Source: UBA4416 sp035439445
GTDB taxonomy: Bacteria > Bacteroidota > Bacteroidia > B-17B0 > Aurantibacillaceae
Length of the DNA stretch: 64,000 nt
NCBI GenBank assembly: GCA_035439445.1
Contig: DAORKG010000010.1
Coordinates: 1-64,000, forward strand
Reading direction: 5' to 3'
Part shown: positions 25,488-33,552 of the stretch, in pieces
Layout of the letters: the number at the start of each line of letters is the position of its first letter
Numbering within the stretch: position 1 is the stretch's first letter
Notes under the pieces: generated by a model
The model's input: only the letters and a program-made list of their open reading frames with translations
Database searches by the model: none
Told to the model about the DNA's origin: nothing
Position numbers and translations under genes: made by a program

Positions 25488-28400
25488 ATGATTATTAAAA
25501 ACATCCAAACTCTAAAATGGTTCTTGGGATTACTAATTTATTTTTTAGTAATCCAGTTTGGGTATTCTCAAAACATAAAATTTAAACGTGTCAGTATCGA
25601 AGAAGGTCTATCTGCGGTCACAGTCAATACAATTTTCCAGGATTCGCAAGATTTTATTTGGATTGGAACACAAGATGGATTAAACAGATTTGACGGGTAT
25701 CATTTTAAGGTATTTAAAAATGAACCTTCTAATCCCAAAAGCATTTCAGCGAATGATGTAATTTGTGTTTTAGAAGATAAACAAGGAGATATATATTTTG
25801 GAAGTAACGGAGGGGGGTTATCTTTTTACAATAAATATAATGAAAGTTTTACTAATTATAGAACTAGTTTAAGTGCCTCTTCTATTTCTAATAATAATGT
25901 AAGAGATATAATTAACTTAAATAATAATGAATTACTTATATCAACCGCAAACGGTATAAACGTCTTTAATAAAATATCCAAAACATTTAAACAAGTATTT
26001 TACAAGAATTCAAATCAAGAAATTGGATTTACAAAATTTTTTAAAGACTCCTATGGCACTATTTGGGTAGGTTCTGAAAGCAACTTCATTTTCGAATATG
26101 ATTTAAAAAAATCTGAACTCATAAACTACGAATTACCTTTAAATTTTTCCGGATCAGATAAATCAATTAATAATAGTGATTTAAGGAGAAAAAATATTTA
26201 TAGCATTACTCAGCAAAAAAACAATTTAATATGTGGATCTGATGGTGGACTTTTGTTTTTTGATATTTCAAAAAAAACATTTTATAAAATATTTTCTTTT
26301 GGTGAGAAAAACAGATATAATGACCGTGTTAAATGCTTTGTGTTCACAAATGATTCAAATAAGATATTGTTTGGAACCTGGCGGGGTTTAGTAAAATTAA
26401 ATTTAAATGATTTTTCATATACAATAGAAACAAAAAGCGAAACATCAATTAATTCTTTATCAAGCAATAAAATATCATGCATATTAAAAGATAAACAAAA
26501 TAACTTATGGATTGGAACTGAGGAAAATGGTATTAATATTTATTTTAATTCATTAAATAAATTTCCCCTCTATAATACTAGTAACGGTTTAGGGAATGAC
26601 TTTGTTTACTCTATCCTTCAATTAAACAATAAAAATATTTTAATTGGAACCGAAAATGGGTTATATAGTCTAAATCCTATAACTAATGAGGTTAGTGATT
26701 ATAATTTACTTTTAAAAAAACACCAAATATTCACGGTTTTAAGTTTATTGGAAGATACACAAGGTCGAATTTGGATAGGAAGCTATGGTCAAGGTATTAT
26801 TGTATACGATCCTAAAACAAGAAAAGAAATTAAATTACTCAGTGAAAACAATAAAATAGGTACCATACTTGAATTAATACAAGATAGTAATGGTACTGTC
26901 TGGGCTGGCACATTCGAGGCTGGTCTTTTTGCTATAAATCCAAATACTTATCAAGTTAAAAGGTATGGTACTTCTAATGGTTTAACATCAAATGGAATTA
27001 ATTGTATCTATGAAGACAAAGAAAATAAAACTTTAATGCTAGGGACAGACGGAGGAGGTGTTTGTATTCTAAATTTCATTACGAGTATAGATAAACCATT
27101 AGTTACATCTTTTAAACATATTGACAATAAAAATTCAATTAGTTCAAACAGTATCAATAATATTTACAAAGATAAAAATGGCATATTTTGGATTGCAACA
27201 AGTAATGGATTAAACAAATTTGATTTTAAAAAGAAAAATTTCACAGTTTATACTGAGAAAGATGGTTTACCTAACAGCTATATTTATGATGTTATTCCTG
27301 ATAAAGATGGCAATTTGTGGCTGCCAAGCAATGTAGGATTAACTAAATTTAATCCGAAGGACAACAATGAAGATGGTTCAGCCTTTAAAAATTACAATAC
27401 CCACGAGGGTCTACAAGCAAGAGAATTTAATCAAGGGGCCTCTTTTTTGTGTAAAGACGGAAAAATTTTAGTTGGGGGTGTAGCAGGTCTAAATTACTTC
27501 GATCCTTCCCTTATAAAAGAAAATAAAATAGCACCTAACTCATATATTTATTCATATTCACGTCAAGGAAAAGATATTAATACAGACTCTAGTATTATAT
27601 ACAAAAAACATTTAGAGCTCACTTATAAAGAAAACTATTTTACTTTTGAATTGGTTGCTCTTGATTATGTAAATATTGAAAAGACAAAATTTATGTATTA
27701 TCTGGAAGGCTATGATAAAGATTGGTCATCTCCAACATCAGTGAGGTATGTATCCTATACTGAATTGCCCGGAGGAGAATACACTTTTAAAGTAAAAGCT
27801 ACCAATAGTGATGGCGTTTGGAACGAAAATGCTACCGAAATAAAAATTAAGGTTATTCCTCCTTGGTGGAAAACCATGTGGTTTTATATTATAGCTATAA
27901 TTACAACCGTGGCATCAGTAGTTGGCTTTTTCAGGTACAGAACTAATATTATCAAAAAAGAAAATAAAATACTTGAAAATCGCGTAGCGGAAAGAACAAA
28001 AGAACTTGCCGAAAAAAACAGAGATATTACAAGTAGCATCGAATATGCTAAACGAATTCAAGAAGCTATTTTACCTTCTAAAGATTTAATTTTCTCAAAA
28101 CTAAAAAATGCGTTTATTTTATATAAACCAAAGGATATTGTAAGTGGAGATTTTTATTGGTTTGGAGAAAAAGATAATTTTAAAATTGTAGCAGTTGTTG
28201 ACTGTACAGGTCATGGTGTGCCAGGAGCATTTATGAGTATGATTGGCCATAATTTACTCAACCAAATTGTTTCCGAGAAAGGACTTTCAAATCCCGGATT
28301 AATTTTAGAAGAACTTCATAAAGGTGTTCAGTCGGCCTTAAAACAAGGACATAATGATGTTGATACCAATGATGGAATGGATGTTTCTATTTTAGCTATT

Positions 28401-28781
28401 AATACTGAAACAAGAGAATGTCATTGGGCTGGTGCTTTTAGAAGCCTTGTTATTGTTGACAATAATGGTGATTTAGAAAAAATTGAAGGGAATAAATATC
28501 CTGTAGGCGGTGCACAACTCGATTCTGACCGGATTTTCACCACACATACGCTGCACCTCCAAAAAAATGATTGTTTATATATGTTTACCGATGGCTATGC
28601 AGACCAATTTGGGGGACAAAAAGGTAAAAAGTTTATGGTAAAACAATTCCATGATAATTTAAAATCTATCCATCAGTACAGTATAGTTGAGCAACAGAAA
28701 GAACTTGACCGACAATTTAACGATTGGAAAGGTGGTTTTGAACAGGTTGATGACGTACTGGTAATTGGAATAAAATTGTAA
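25488..28781 (+). CDS. Propeller-receptor SpoIIE-type protein phosphatase
   Basis: A 1097-residue transmembrane receptor. Domains in order: signal peptide 1-28 (ending YSQN); a two-component-regulator type beta-propeller region about 30-690 made of repeats such as FIWIGTQDGLNRFD, LWIGTEENGIN and IWIGSYGQGIIVYD; a Y_Y_Y domain about 730-795 (YLEGYDKDW, LPGGEYTFKVKATNSDGVW); a membrane helix about 797-816; a coiled coil about 825-860 (ERTKELAEKNRDI); and a PP2C/SpoIIE phosphatase domain about 870-1097. The metal-binding residues lie in IVSGDFYWFG, VVDCTGHGVPGAFMS, TNDGMDVS and FTDGYADQFGG, all present. The propeller replaces the histidine kinase found in ordinary hybrid sensors. With SiaB/SiaC genes 1-2 kb downstream, its target is likely phosphorylated SiaC. 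Confidence 0.92.
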   Translation: MIIKNIQTLKWFLGLLIYFLVIQFGYSQNIKFKRVSIEEGLSAVTVNTIFQDSQDFIWIGTQDGLNRFDGYHFKVFKNEPSNPKSISANDVICVLEDKQGDIYFGSNGGGLSFYNKYNESFTNYRTSLSASSISNNNVRDIINLNNNELLISTANGINVFNKISKTFKQVFYKNSNQEIGFTKFFKDSYGTIWVGSESNFIFEYDLKKSELINYELPLNFSGSDKSINNSDLRRKNIYSITQQKNNLICGSDGGLLFFDISKKTFYKIFSFGEKNRYNDRVKCFVFTNDSNKILFGTWRGLVKLNLNDFSYTIETKSETSINSLSSNKISCILKDKQNNLWIGTEENGINIYFNSLNKFPLYNTSNGLGNDFVYSILQLNNKNILIGTENGLYSLNPITNEVSDYNLLLKKHQIFTVLSLLEDTQGRIWIGSYGQGIIVYDPKTRKEIKLLSENNKIGTILELIQDSNGTVWAGTFEAGLFAINPNTYQVKRYGTSNGLTSNGINCIYEDKENKTLMLGTDGGGVCILNFITSIDKPLVTSFKHIDNKNSISSNSINNIYKDKNGIFWIATSNGLNKFDFKKKNFTVYTEKDGLPNSYIYDVIPDKDGNLWLPSNVGLTKFNPKDNNEDGSAFKNYNTHEGLQAREFNQGASFLCKDGKILVGGVAGLNYFDPSLIKENKIAPNSYIYSYSRQGKDINTDSSIIYKKHLELTYKENYFTFELVALDYVNIEKTKFMYYLEGYDKDWSSPTSVRYVSYTELPGGEYTFKVKATNSDGVWNENATEIKIKVIPPWWKTMWFYIIAIITTVASVVGFFRYRTNIIKKENKILENRVAERTKELAEKNRDITSSIEYAKRIQEAILPSKDLIFSKLKNAFILYKPKDIVSGDFYWFGEKDNFKIVAVVDCTGHGVPGAFMSMIGHNLLNQIVSEKGLSNPGLILEELHKGVQSALKQGHNDVDTNDGMDVSILAINTETRECHWAGAFRSLVIVDNNGDLEKIEGNKYPVGGAQLDSDRIFTTHTLHLQKNDCLYMFTDGYADQFGGQKGKKFMVKQFHDNLKSIHQYSIVEQQKELDRQFNDWKGGFEQVDDVLVIGIKL

Positions 28782-28821
28782 AAAAAATCGACGAAAGTGT
28801 TTTTTAAATAAATTTTGTTTT

Positions 28822-28829
28822 TATATTTG
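28822..28829 (+). promoter_or_regulatory. -7 box of the 28883 lipoprotein gene
   Basis: TATATTTG matches TAnnTTTG exactly, 53 bases before the ATG. No good TTTG is present at the usual distance upstream, so the promoter is plausible but not certain. Confidence 0.35.
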
Positions 28830-28882
28830 GTTCTGAATTTGGCACTTTTTTTGTCTTTTAAAAAGTCACAAAAATTATTAAA

Positions 28883-29743
28883 ATGAAAAAAAATATCATC
28901 CTATCTGTTACATTATTATTTTCAGCGTTAGTTGCATTGAATTCATGTAAGAAAAAAACAGAAGTAGATAACGAAACTCAATCAGTAGTTGATAATGCTA
29001 TTTGTGAGCAGCAGTTTATGGCTATTACTCCGGTAGTTAATGAAAAAGGAATCAATCAATCCGGTATCAAAAGAACTAGTGCATCTTGTGGTACATGGAG
29101 CATTTTGGGGGCTATTAGTGGCACAAATACTCCAAACGTTGCAACAGATACTTTAGATAGTAATGGAGATGGTTTTTATGACAATGGTCCGGTTTCTTTT
29201 CAAATTGATTACGGAACAGGATGCTTGAGTTTTGATAACTTATCATTTAAAACAGGTATAATTAAAATTACCTCAGCAAAAAGATGGAGTGCATATAATA
29301 ACCCTGTAACCATTGATTTACTAAATTACAAGGTAAATAATATTACTTACTCCGGTCAAATTATTATTACCAGAAACGACTCAGTAACATTAACCACTCA
29401 AGTTATTAATGGTCATTGTACAGACGGTTCTTGGAATATTGATTACGAAGGCACAAAGGTTATCAAGCAAATTGGAGGTTATTCTACCAAAAATACAGAA
29501 GCAGATGATATCATTTCAATTGATGGTAGTTCTTCTGGTAAAAACAGAGAAGGTCGTGCATTTACCACTTCCATCACAAGTTCTTTAATTAAAAAATCTA
29601 ACTGTAAATATATTACATCAGGAACATTGGAATTAACACCTGAAGGATTTAAAACCAGAACAGTAGATTTTGGAAATGGAACTTGCGATGATGATGCAAC
29701 TTATACTGTAAACGGTTCAACAGTTTCATTTAAATTAAGATAA
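28883..29743 (+). CDS. Lipoprotein of unknown function within the phosphatase/SiaBC cluster
   Basis: A 286-residue protein. The N-terminal lipoprotein signal ends at Cys22 (ALNSC, then KKKTEVDNE), so it should sit in the envelope, possibly outward-facing because of the charged residues behind the Cys. The mature part has a Ca-binding-like DSNGDGFYDNGPV loop and paired Cys in ASCGTW, TGCLSF, GHCTDGSW and GTCDDDA, which suggests a disulfide-containing beta-sandwich repeated about twice. No named family was recognised. It lies between the propeller phosphatase (101 bases upstream) and siaB (about 30 bases downstream), a placement that hints at a ligand or accessory part for the receptor, which is inference. 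Confidence 0.65.
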   Translation: MKKNIILSVTLLFSALVALNSCKKKTEVDNETQSVVDNAICEQQFMAITPVVNEKGINQSGIKRTSASCGTWSILGAISGTNTPNVATDTLDSNGDGFYDNGPVSFQIDYGTGCLSFDNLSFKTGIIKITSAKRWSAYNNPVTIDLLNYKVNNITYSGQIIITRNDSVTLTTQVINGHCTDGSWNIDYEGTKVIKQIGGYSTKNTEADDIISIDGSSSGKNREGRAFTTSITSSLIKKSNCKYITSGTLELTPEGFKTRTVDFGNGTCDDDATYTVNGSTVSFKLR

Positions 29744-29772
29744 TATTGAAATTTACACAAGAATCACCCATT

Positions 29773-30327
29773 ATGATTGATGCATTCAACATATACGATA
29801 ATATGGACAGGAATAACATCCTTTTGTCCTTTAAAGGTGATATTACTTCTGAATTGTTGACGTCAATTCTTCAAATTATGGAGAATAAGATGGACAATAT
29901 GCAGGAAGAACCTAAAACCAAGAAAAAAGTATACAATGTCTTGGTTGAATGTCTTCAAAACCTATATCATCATATGGATGATGCAACAGATAATAATGGT
30001 GATAAAAACAGAAGCGCTATTTTTATGATTGCAAAAAATGAAGGCGCATACAATATTATCACTGGTAACTACATATTAAATGAGAATATCCATGGATTAA
30101 AATCTCGTTTGGATGAAGTAAACTCCTTGAGTAAAGAACAATTGAAAGACTACTATAAATCGGTTTTGAATAACGGGGAAATGTCATTAAAAGGTGGTGG
30201 TGGATTAGGTATGATTGACATTGCAAGGAAAACTGGTGAAAAATTAGAGTACAATTTTTTGGAAATTGACAATAAAGTTTCTTTCTTTACACTAATAATA
30301 AAAGTAACACAACCACAATTAATATAA
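29773..30327 (+). CDS. siaB: SiaB family protein kinase
   Basis: About 184 residues from ATG 29773. An in-frame TTG at 29746, 2 bases after the lipoprotein stop, is an alternative start. N-terminal segment NIYDNMDRNNILLSFKGDIT leads into a helix (ELLTSILQIMENKMD). NVLVECLQNLYHHMD near residue 65 resembles the N-box helix of GHKL ATPases with its Glu and Asn, and GGGGLGMIDIARKTG near 145 resembles the glycine-rich ATP lid. The SiaB family is the anti-sigma-factor-like kinase of the SiaABC partner switch, which phosphorylates SiaC on Thr. The siaC-like gene follows after 11 bases and the phosphatase gene is upstream, so the assignment is well supported by context. Confidence 0.82.
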   Translation: MIDAFNIYDNMDRNNILLSFKGDITSELLTSILQIMENKMDNMQEEPKTKKKVYNVLVECLQNLYHHMDDATDNNGDKNRSAIFMIAKNEGAYNIITGNYILNENIHGLKSRLDEVNSLSKEQLKDYYKSVLNNGEMSLKGGGGLGMIDIARKTGEKLEYNFLEIDNKVSFFTLIIKVTQPQLI

Positions 30328-30338
30328 AATAAGTAACT

Positions 30339-30719
30339 ATGGAAAAATACGCTATCGAAGGTACGCCAAAAACACCAACAATATCATTTGATATTCAAGC
30401 TGGTGTATTAGAAATTAAAGGACGTTCAATCCCTGAAAACTCAATTGAATTTTACAAGCCTTTAGTTGATGCATTAGACAAATACTCTACTGCTGCAAAA
30501 CCTGCTACGACTGTAAATATTCAGTTAGAATATTTCAATACAAGTTCATCTAAGTGTATTTTAGATGTTTTCAAAAAATTAGAATCTATTCATAAAGGTG
30601 GTAGTGCTGTTACTATTAACTGGCATTATGAAGAAGATGATGAGGATATGTTAGAAGCTGGTGAAGATTATCAAGCAATTATCAACGTGCCTTTCAAAAT
30701 GGTTCAAGTTGCAGAGTAA
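30339..30719 (+). CDS. siaC: SiaC family regulatory phosphoprotein (DUF1987)
   Basis: A 126-residue cytoplasmic protein that matches the SiaC family (formerly DUF1987): YAIEGTPKTPTISFDIQAGV at the start, IKGRSIPENSIEFYKPLVDAL near 30, and LEYFNTSSSKCILDVFKKLE near 66. The latter carries the Thr/Ser cluster (NTSSSKC) expected to be phosphorylated. The C-terminal part (WHYEEDDEDMLEAGEDYQAI) is acidic. In Pseudomonas, dephosphorylated SiaC binds and activates the diguanylate cyclase SiaD; no such cyclase lies in this window. The gene follows siaB by 11 bases and ends with a strong terminator. Confidence 0.85.
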   Translation: MEKYAIEGTPKTPTISFDIQAGVLEIKGRSIPENSIEFYKPLVDALDKYSTAAKPATTVNIQLEYFNTSSSKCILDVFKKLESIHKGGSAVTINWHYEEDDEDMLEAGEDYQAIINVPFKMVQVAE

Positions 30720-30741
30720 TTGTTACTAGATATATGTTTAT

Positions 30742-30768
30742 AAAACCCCGAAATTTCGGGGTTTTTTT
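30742..30768 (+). terminator. Terminator after siaC
   Basis: Perfect 12-bp palindromic arms AAAACCCCGAAA and TTTCGGGGTTTT, followed by a T run. It marks the end of the phosphatase-lipoprotein-SiaBC transcription unit. Confidence 0.9.
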
Positions 30769-30792
30769 ATGGAAATTCCGTAATAATTTGCT

Positions 30793-30800
30793 TAGATTTG
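30793..30800 (+). promoter_or_regulatory. -7 box of the aldolase gene
   Basis: TAGATTTG matches TAnnTTTG exactly, 25 bases before the ATG at 30826. The -33 element is not obvious, as the preceding bases are the T run of the siaC terminator. Confidence 0.4.
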
Positions 30801-30825
30801 TAACCTCAAAAAAAAGAAATTATTT

Positions 30826-31878
30826 ATGTCAAAAATAACCGATTTATTAGGAGCACAAGCTGACAGTTTATTAAACCACACTTGTAAAACAATCTCTAAA
30901 GAAAGTATCGTTGCACCAAACGCCAACTTTATTGACCAAACTTTTGTATACAGTAACAGAAACCCTCAAGTTTTGAGAAGTCTGGCTCAATTATATGGAA
31001 CAGGTCGTTTAGCAAACACAGGTTATATGAGCATATTGCCCGTTGACCAAGGTATTGAACATAGTGCCGGAGCATCTTTTGCACCTAATCCAATTTATTT
31101 TGATAGCGAAAATATAGTGAAATTAGCCATTGAAGGAGGCTGTAATGCTGTTGCTTCAACTTATGGAGTATTAGCATCGGTTGCTAGAAAATATGCTCAT
31201 AAAATTCCATTTGTGGTGAAAATTAATCACAATGAATTTATTTCATATCCTAACAAATTTGATCAAATCATGTTTGGTACTGTTGAAGATGCTTACAATA
31301 TGGGAGCTGTAGCAGTTGGGGCAACTATTTATTTTGGTTCTCCTGAATCAGGTCGTCAAATTGTTGAAGTAGCCCAAGCATTTGAACGTGCTCACCAGTT
31401 GGGTATGGCAACTATTTTATGGTGCTACACTCGTAACAGTGCATTTAAAAAAGACGGTGTTGACTATCATACAGCTGCTGATTTATCGTCTCAAGCAAAT
31501 CATTTAGGTGTTACAATTCAAGCAGATATTATTAAACAAAAATTATCTGATAAAAATGGTGGTTATAATGCATTAAACTATGGAAAAACACATCCAAAAG
31601 TTTATTCTGAATTAACTACTGATCATCCAATTGATTTATGCCGTTACCAAGTTGCAAACTGCTATATGGGTAAAATTGGCTTAATTAATAGTGGTGGAGA
31701 AAGTAAAGGTGCTTCTGATTTAGCAGAAGCGGTTACAACTGCTGTTATTAACAAAAGAGCTGGAGGACAAGGATTAATTTCAGGTCGTAAAGCTTTTCAA
31801 AAACCAATGAAAGAAGGTGTTGAATTATTAAATACAATTCAAGACGTTTACTTAGATAAAACAATTACAATAGCTTAA
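30826..31878 (+). CDS. fbaB: Class I fructose-bisphosphate aldolase (FbaB/DhnA family)
   Basis: A 350-residue cytoplasmic TIM-barrel enzyme. The segment GYMSILPVDQGIEHSAGASF near residue 66 is the hallmark of the FbaB/DhnA-type class I aldolase, which forms a Schiff base with its substrate through Lys. IPFVVKINHNEFI near 125 and TILWCYTRNSAFKK near 200 are the further barrel strands of this family. It interconverts fructose 1,6-bisphosphate with dihydroxyacetone phosphate and glyceraldehyde 3-phosphate in glycolysis and gluconeogenesis. It lies between the siaC terminator and accD, with a 77-base AT-rich gap before accD. Confidence 0.9.
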   Translation: MSKITDLLGAQADSLLNHTCKTISKESIVAPNANFIDQTFVYSNRNPQVLRSLAQLYGTGRLANTGYMSILPVDQGIEHSAGASFAPNPIYFDSENIVKLAIEGGCNAVASTYGVLASVARKYAHKIPFVVKINHNEFISYPNKFDQIMFGTVEDAYNMGAVAVGATIYFGSPESGRQIVEVAQAFERAHQLGMATILWCYTRNSAFKKDGVDYHTAADLSSQANHLGVTIQADIIKQKLSDKNGGYNALNYGKTHPKVYSELTTDHPIDLCRYQVANCYMGKIGLINSGGESKGASDLAEAVTTAVINKRAGGQGLISGRKAFQKPMKEGVELLNTIQDVYLDKTITIA

Positions 31879-31880
31879 GA

Positions 31881-31950
31881 AATGTTGAATGCTAAATTTT
31901 AAATGAAAATTTCAACATTTAAAATTTATAATTTATAATTTATAATTTTC
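31881..31950. repeat. AT-rich inverted and direct repeats between fbaB and accD
   Basis: AATGTTGAA (31881-31889) pairs with TTCAACATT (31911-31919). Directly after it, ATTTATA occurs in three tandem overlapping copies (31924-31946). No T-run terminator is present. Confidence 0.55.
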
Positions 31951-31955
31951 AAAAA

Positions 31956-32801
31956 ATGGGTTGGTTTAAAAGATTAAAAGAAGGGATTACCACTACTACT
32001 ACCGAGAAAAGAGAAACTCCCGAGGGCTTATGGTATAAGTGTCCATCTTGTAAAAAAATACATACAGCTCAAGAACATAAAGACAATAAACACGTTTGTT
32101 CTGATTGTGGATATCATGAAAGAATTGGTAGTGCTGAGTATTTTGAAATCATTTTTGATGACAATCAATTTACAGAACTACATGAAAACTTAGTGAGTGG
32201 GGATCCATTAGACTTTAAAGACACTAAAAAATACTCAGACCGTTTAACAGACACTATTAAAAAATCTGGTTTAAAAGACGCTTTAAGAAGCGGATACGGG
32301 AAAGTTAATGGGCATGATTTAGTGGTTTGTTGTATGGATTTTGGTTTTATTGGCGGATCAATGGGAAGTGTTGTTGGTGAAAAAATTTCTCGTTCAATTG
32401 ACTTTTGCTTAAAAACAAACACGCCATTATTAATTATTTCTAAATCAGGTGGAGCGCGTATGATGGAAGCTGCATTCTCGTTAATGCAGATGGCGAAAAC
32501 CTCAGCAAAGCTTTCATTATTAGCTAAAGCTGGCATTCCCTATATTTCTTTATGTACAGATCCTACAACAGGAGGCGTTACTGCTAGTTATGCCATGTTA
32601 GGAGACTTAAATATATCTGAACCCGGAGCATTAATTGGTTTTGCAGGACCACGTGTTGTAAAAGAAACCATAGGAAAAGATTTACCAAAAGGTTTTCAAA
32701 CAGCAGAGTTTGTATTAGAACATGGTTTCTTAGATAAGATAGTTCCTAGAACAGAATTGAAAGCTAAGCTTGGAACTTTGTTGCATATGTTTAAAAACTA
32801 A
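31956..32801 (+). CDS. accD: Acetyl-CoA carboxylase carboxyltransferase subunit beta
   Basis: A 281-residue protein. A zinc ribbon at residues 28-52 has the ligands KCPSCKK and VCSDCGYH (Cys-x2-Cys twice). The crotonase-fold domain follows with DYKD-like SGYGKVNGHDLVVCCMDF, FIGGSMGSVVGEKI, ISKSGGARMMEAAFSLMQMAK and the PTTGGVTASYAMLGD segment, which form the CoA-binding and carboxybiotin sites. With AccA (not in this window) it transfers a carboxyl group from carboxybiotin to acetyl-CoA to make malonyl-CoA for fatty-acid synthesis. The C-terminus LHMFKN is complete, and a T9SS-protein remnant starts right behind its stop codon. Confidence 0.93.
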   Translation: MGWFKRLKEGITTTTTEKRETPEGLWYKCPSCKKIHTAQEHKDNKHVCSDCGYHERIGSAEYFEIIFDDNQFTELHENLVSGDPLDFKDTKKYSDRLTDTIKKSGLKDALRSGYGKVNGHDLVVCCMDFGFIGGSMGSVVGEKISRSIDFCLKTNTPLLIISKSGGARMMEAAFSLMQMAKTSAKLSLLAKAGIPYISLCTDPTTGGVTASYAMLGDLNISEPGALIGFAGPRVVKETIGKDLPKGFQTAEFVLEHGFLDKIVPRTELKAKLGTLLHMFKN

Positions 32802-33552
32802 AACATCTCAATCTTCTCTTTACACAAATCTACTTTCTTGGGATGGTATAAATATTGTGGACTATGGGTTATTAGGTACATCCGTTGAATCAGTTTGGGA
32901 TATGTGTATTTATAAAAATAAGTTGATTATTACTGGTTTTATGGATGCTCAAGTGCCATTAAGTAATCAACAATTTACAGGGTTTTTGTCATACGATGGA
33001 ACAGACATGTGCAGTTATGCTCCTTATTATAATAATCTACAAAACTATAGATTAAATCAAGTAGAAGTATTTAATGATACGTTAGTTTTTTTATCTACTA
33101 GAGCAATGTCTCCAACAGATACGGTTAATTTCATTACAAAATATGTAGGTGATTTTATTCCTTTATATTGTAGCAATGGTGTTGGTGTAAAAGAAAATCA
33201 TCAATATAATGATAACATTAAAATTTATCCCAATCCAACTTCATCAATCCTCAACATCACTGATGAAAATATACAATTACAAAACTCAAGCATTCAAATA
33301 AAAAATAATTTAGGGCAGCTTGTTTTTTCTTCTCCTTTTACTTCTCAAATTAATTTGTCTAGCATTTCCGCAGGTATGTATTTTTTAACGATACAAGACA
33401 AGGAGTGCATAAACCGATTAAGATTATTAAAGAGTAATTTTTTTGGCGAACATACTGAAACAGTTAATTTTTCTAATTACAGTGAAGGTATGTATATTAT
33501 TAATCTAATTTCTTCTAAAGAAATTTTAAGCACTAAAGTGATTAAAAAATGA
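32802..33552 (+). pseudogene. Chimeric T9SS-protein remnant behind accD
   Basis: The frame is open from 32770 (overlapping accD by 32 bases) to 33552, but the protein has neither signal peptide nor convincing start. Beginning with SWDGINIVDYGLLG it continues as the inside of a propeller-type secreted protein (VWDMCIYKNKLIITGFM). It then has a nearly complete T9SS sorting domain (IYPNPTSSILNIT to MYFLTIQDKE). After that a second sorting-domain end is attached (TVNFSNYSEGMYIINLISS ... KVIKK), so two C-termini are joined. The domain is about 60 per cent identical by eye to the end of the next gene. It is most likely a decayed, recombined copy, although expression by coupling to accD cannot be ruled out. 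Confidence 0.65.

Noticed and set aside
31919..31950. ATTTATA tandem copies as an origin or iteron cluster
   Set aside because: Too few and too short, without a DnaA box or replication gene nearby; AT-rich low-complexity sequence is the simpler view.
32770..32801. Possible translation start of the T9SS remnant inside accD
   Set aside because: The first codons only reflect accD in another frame; no signal peptide follows, so it is not a real start.
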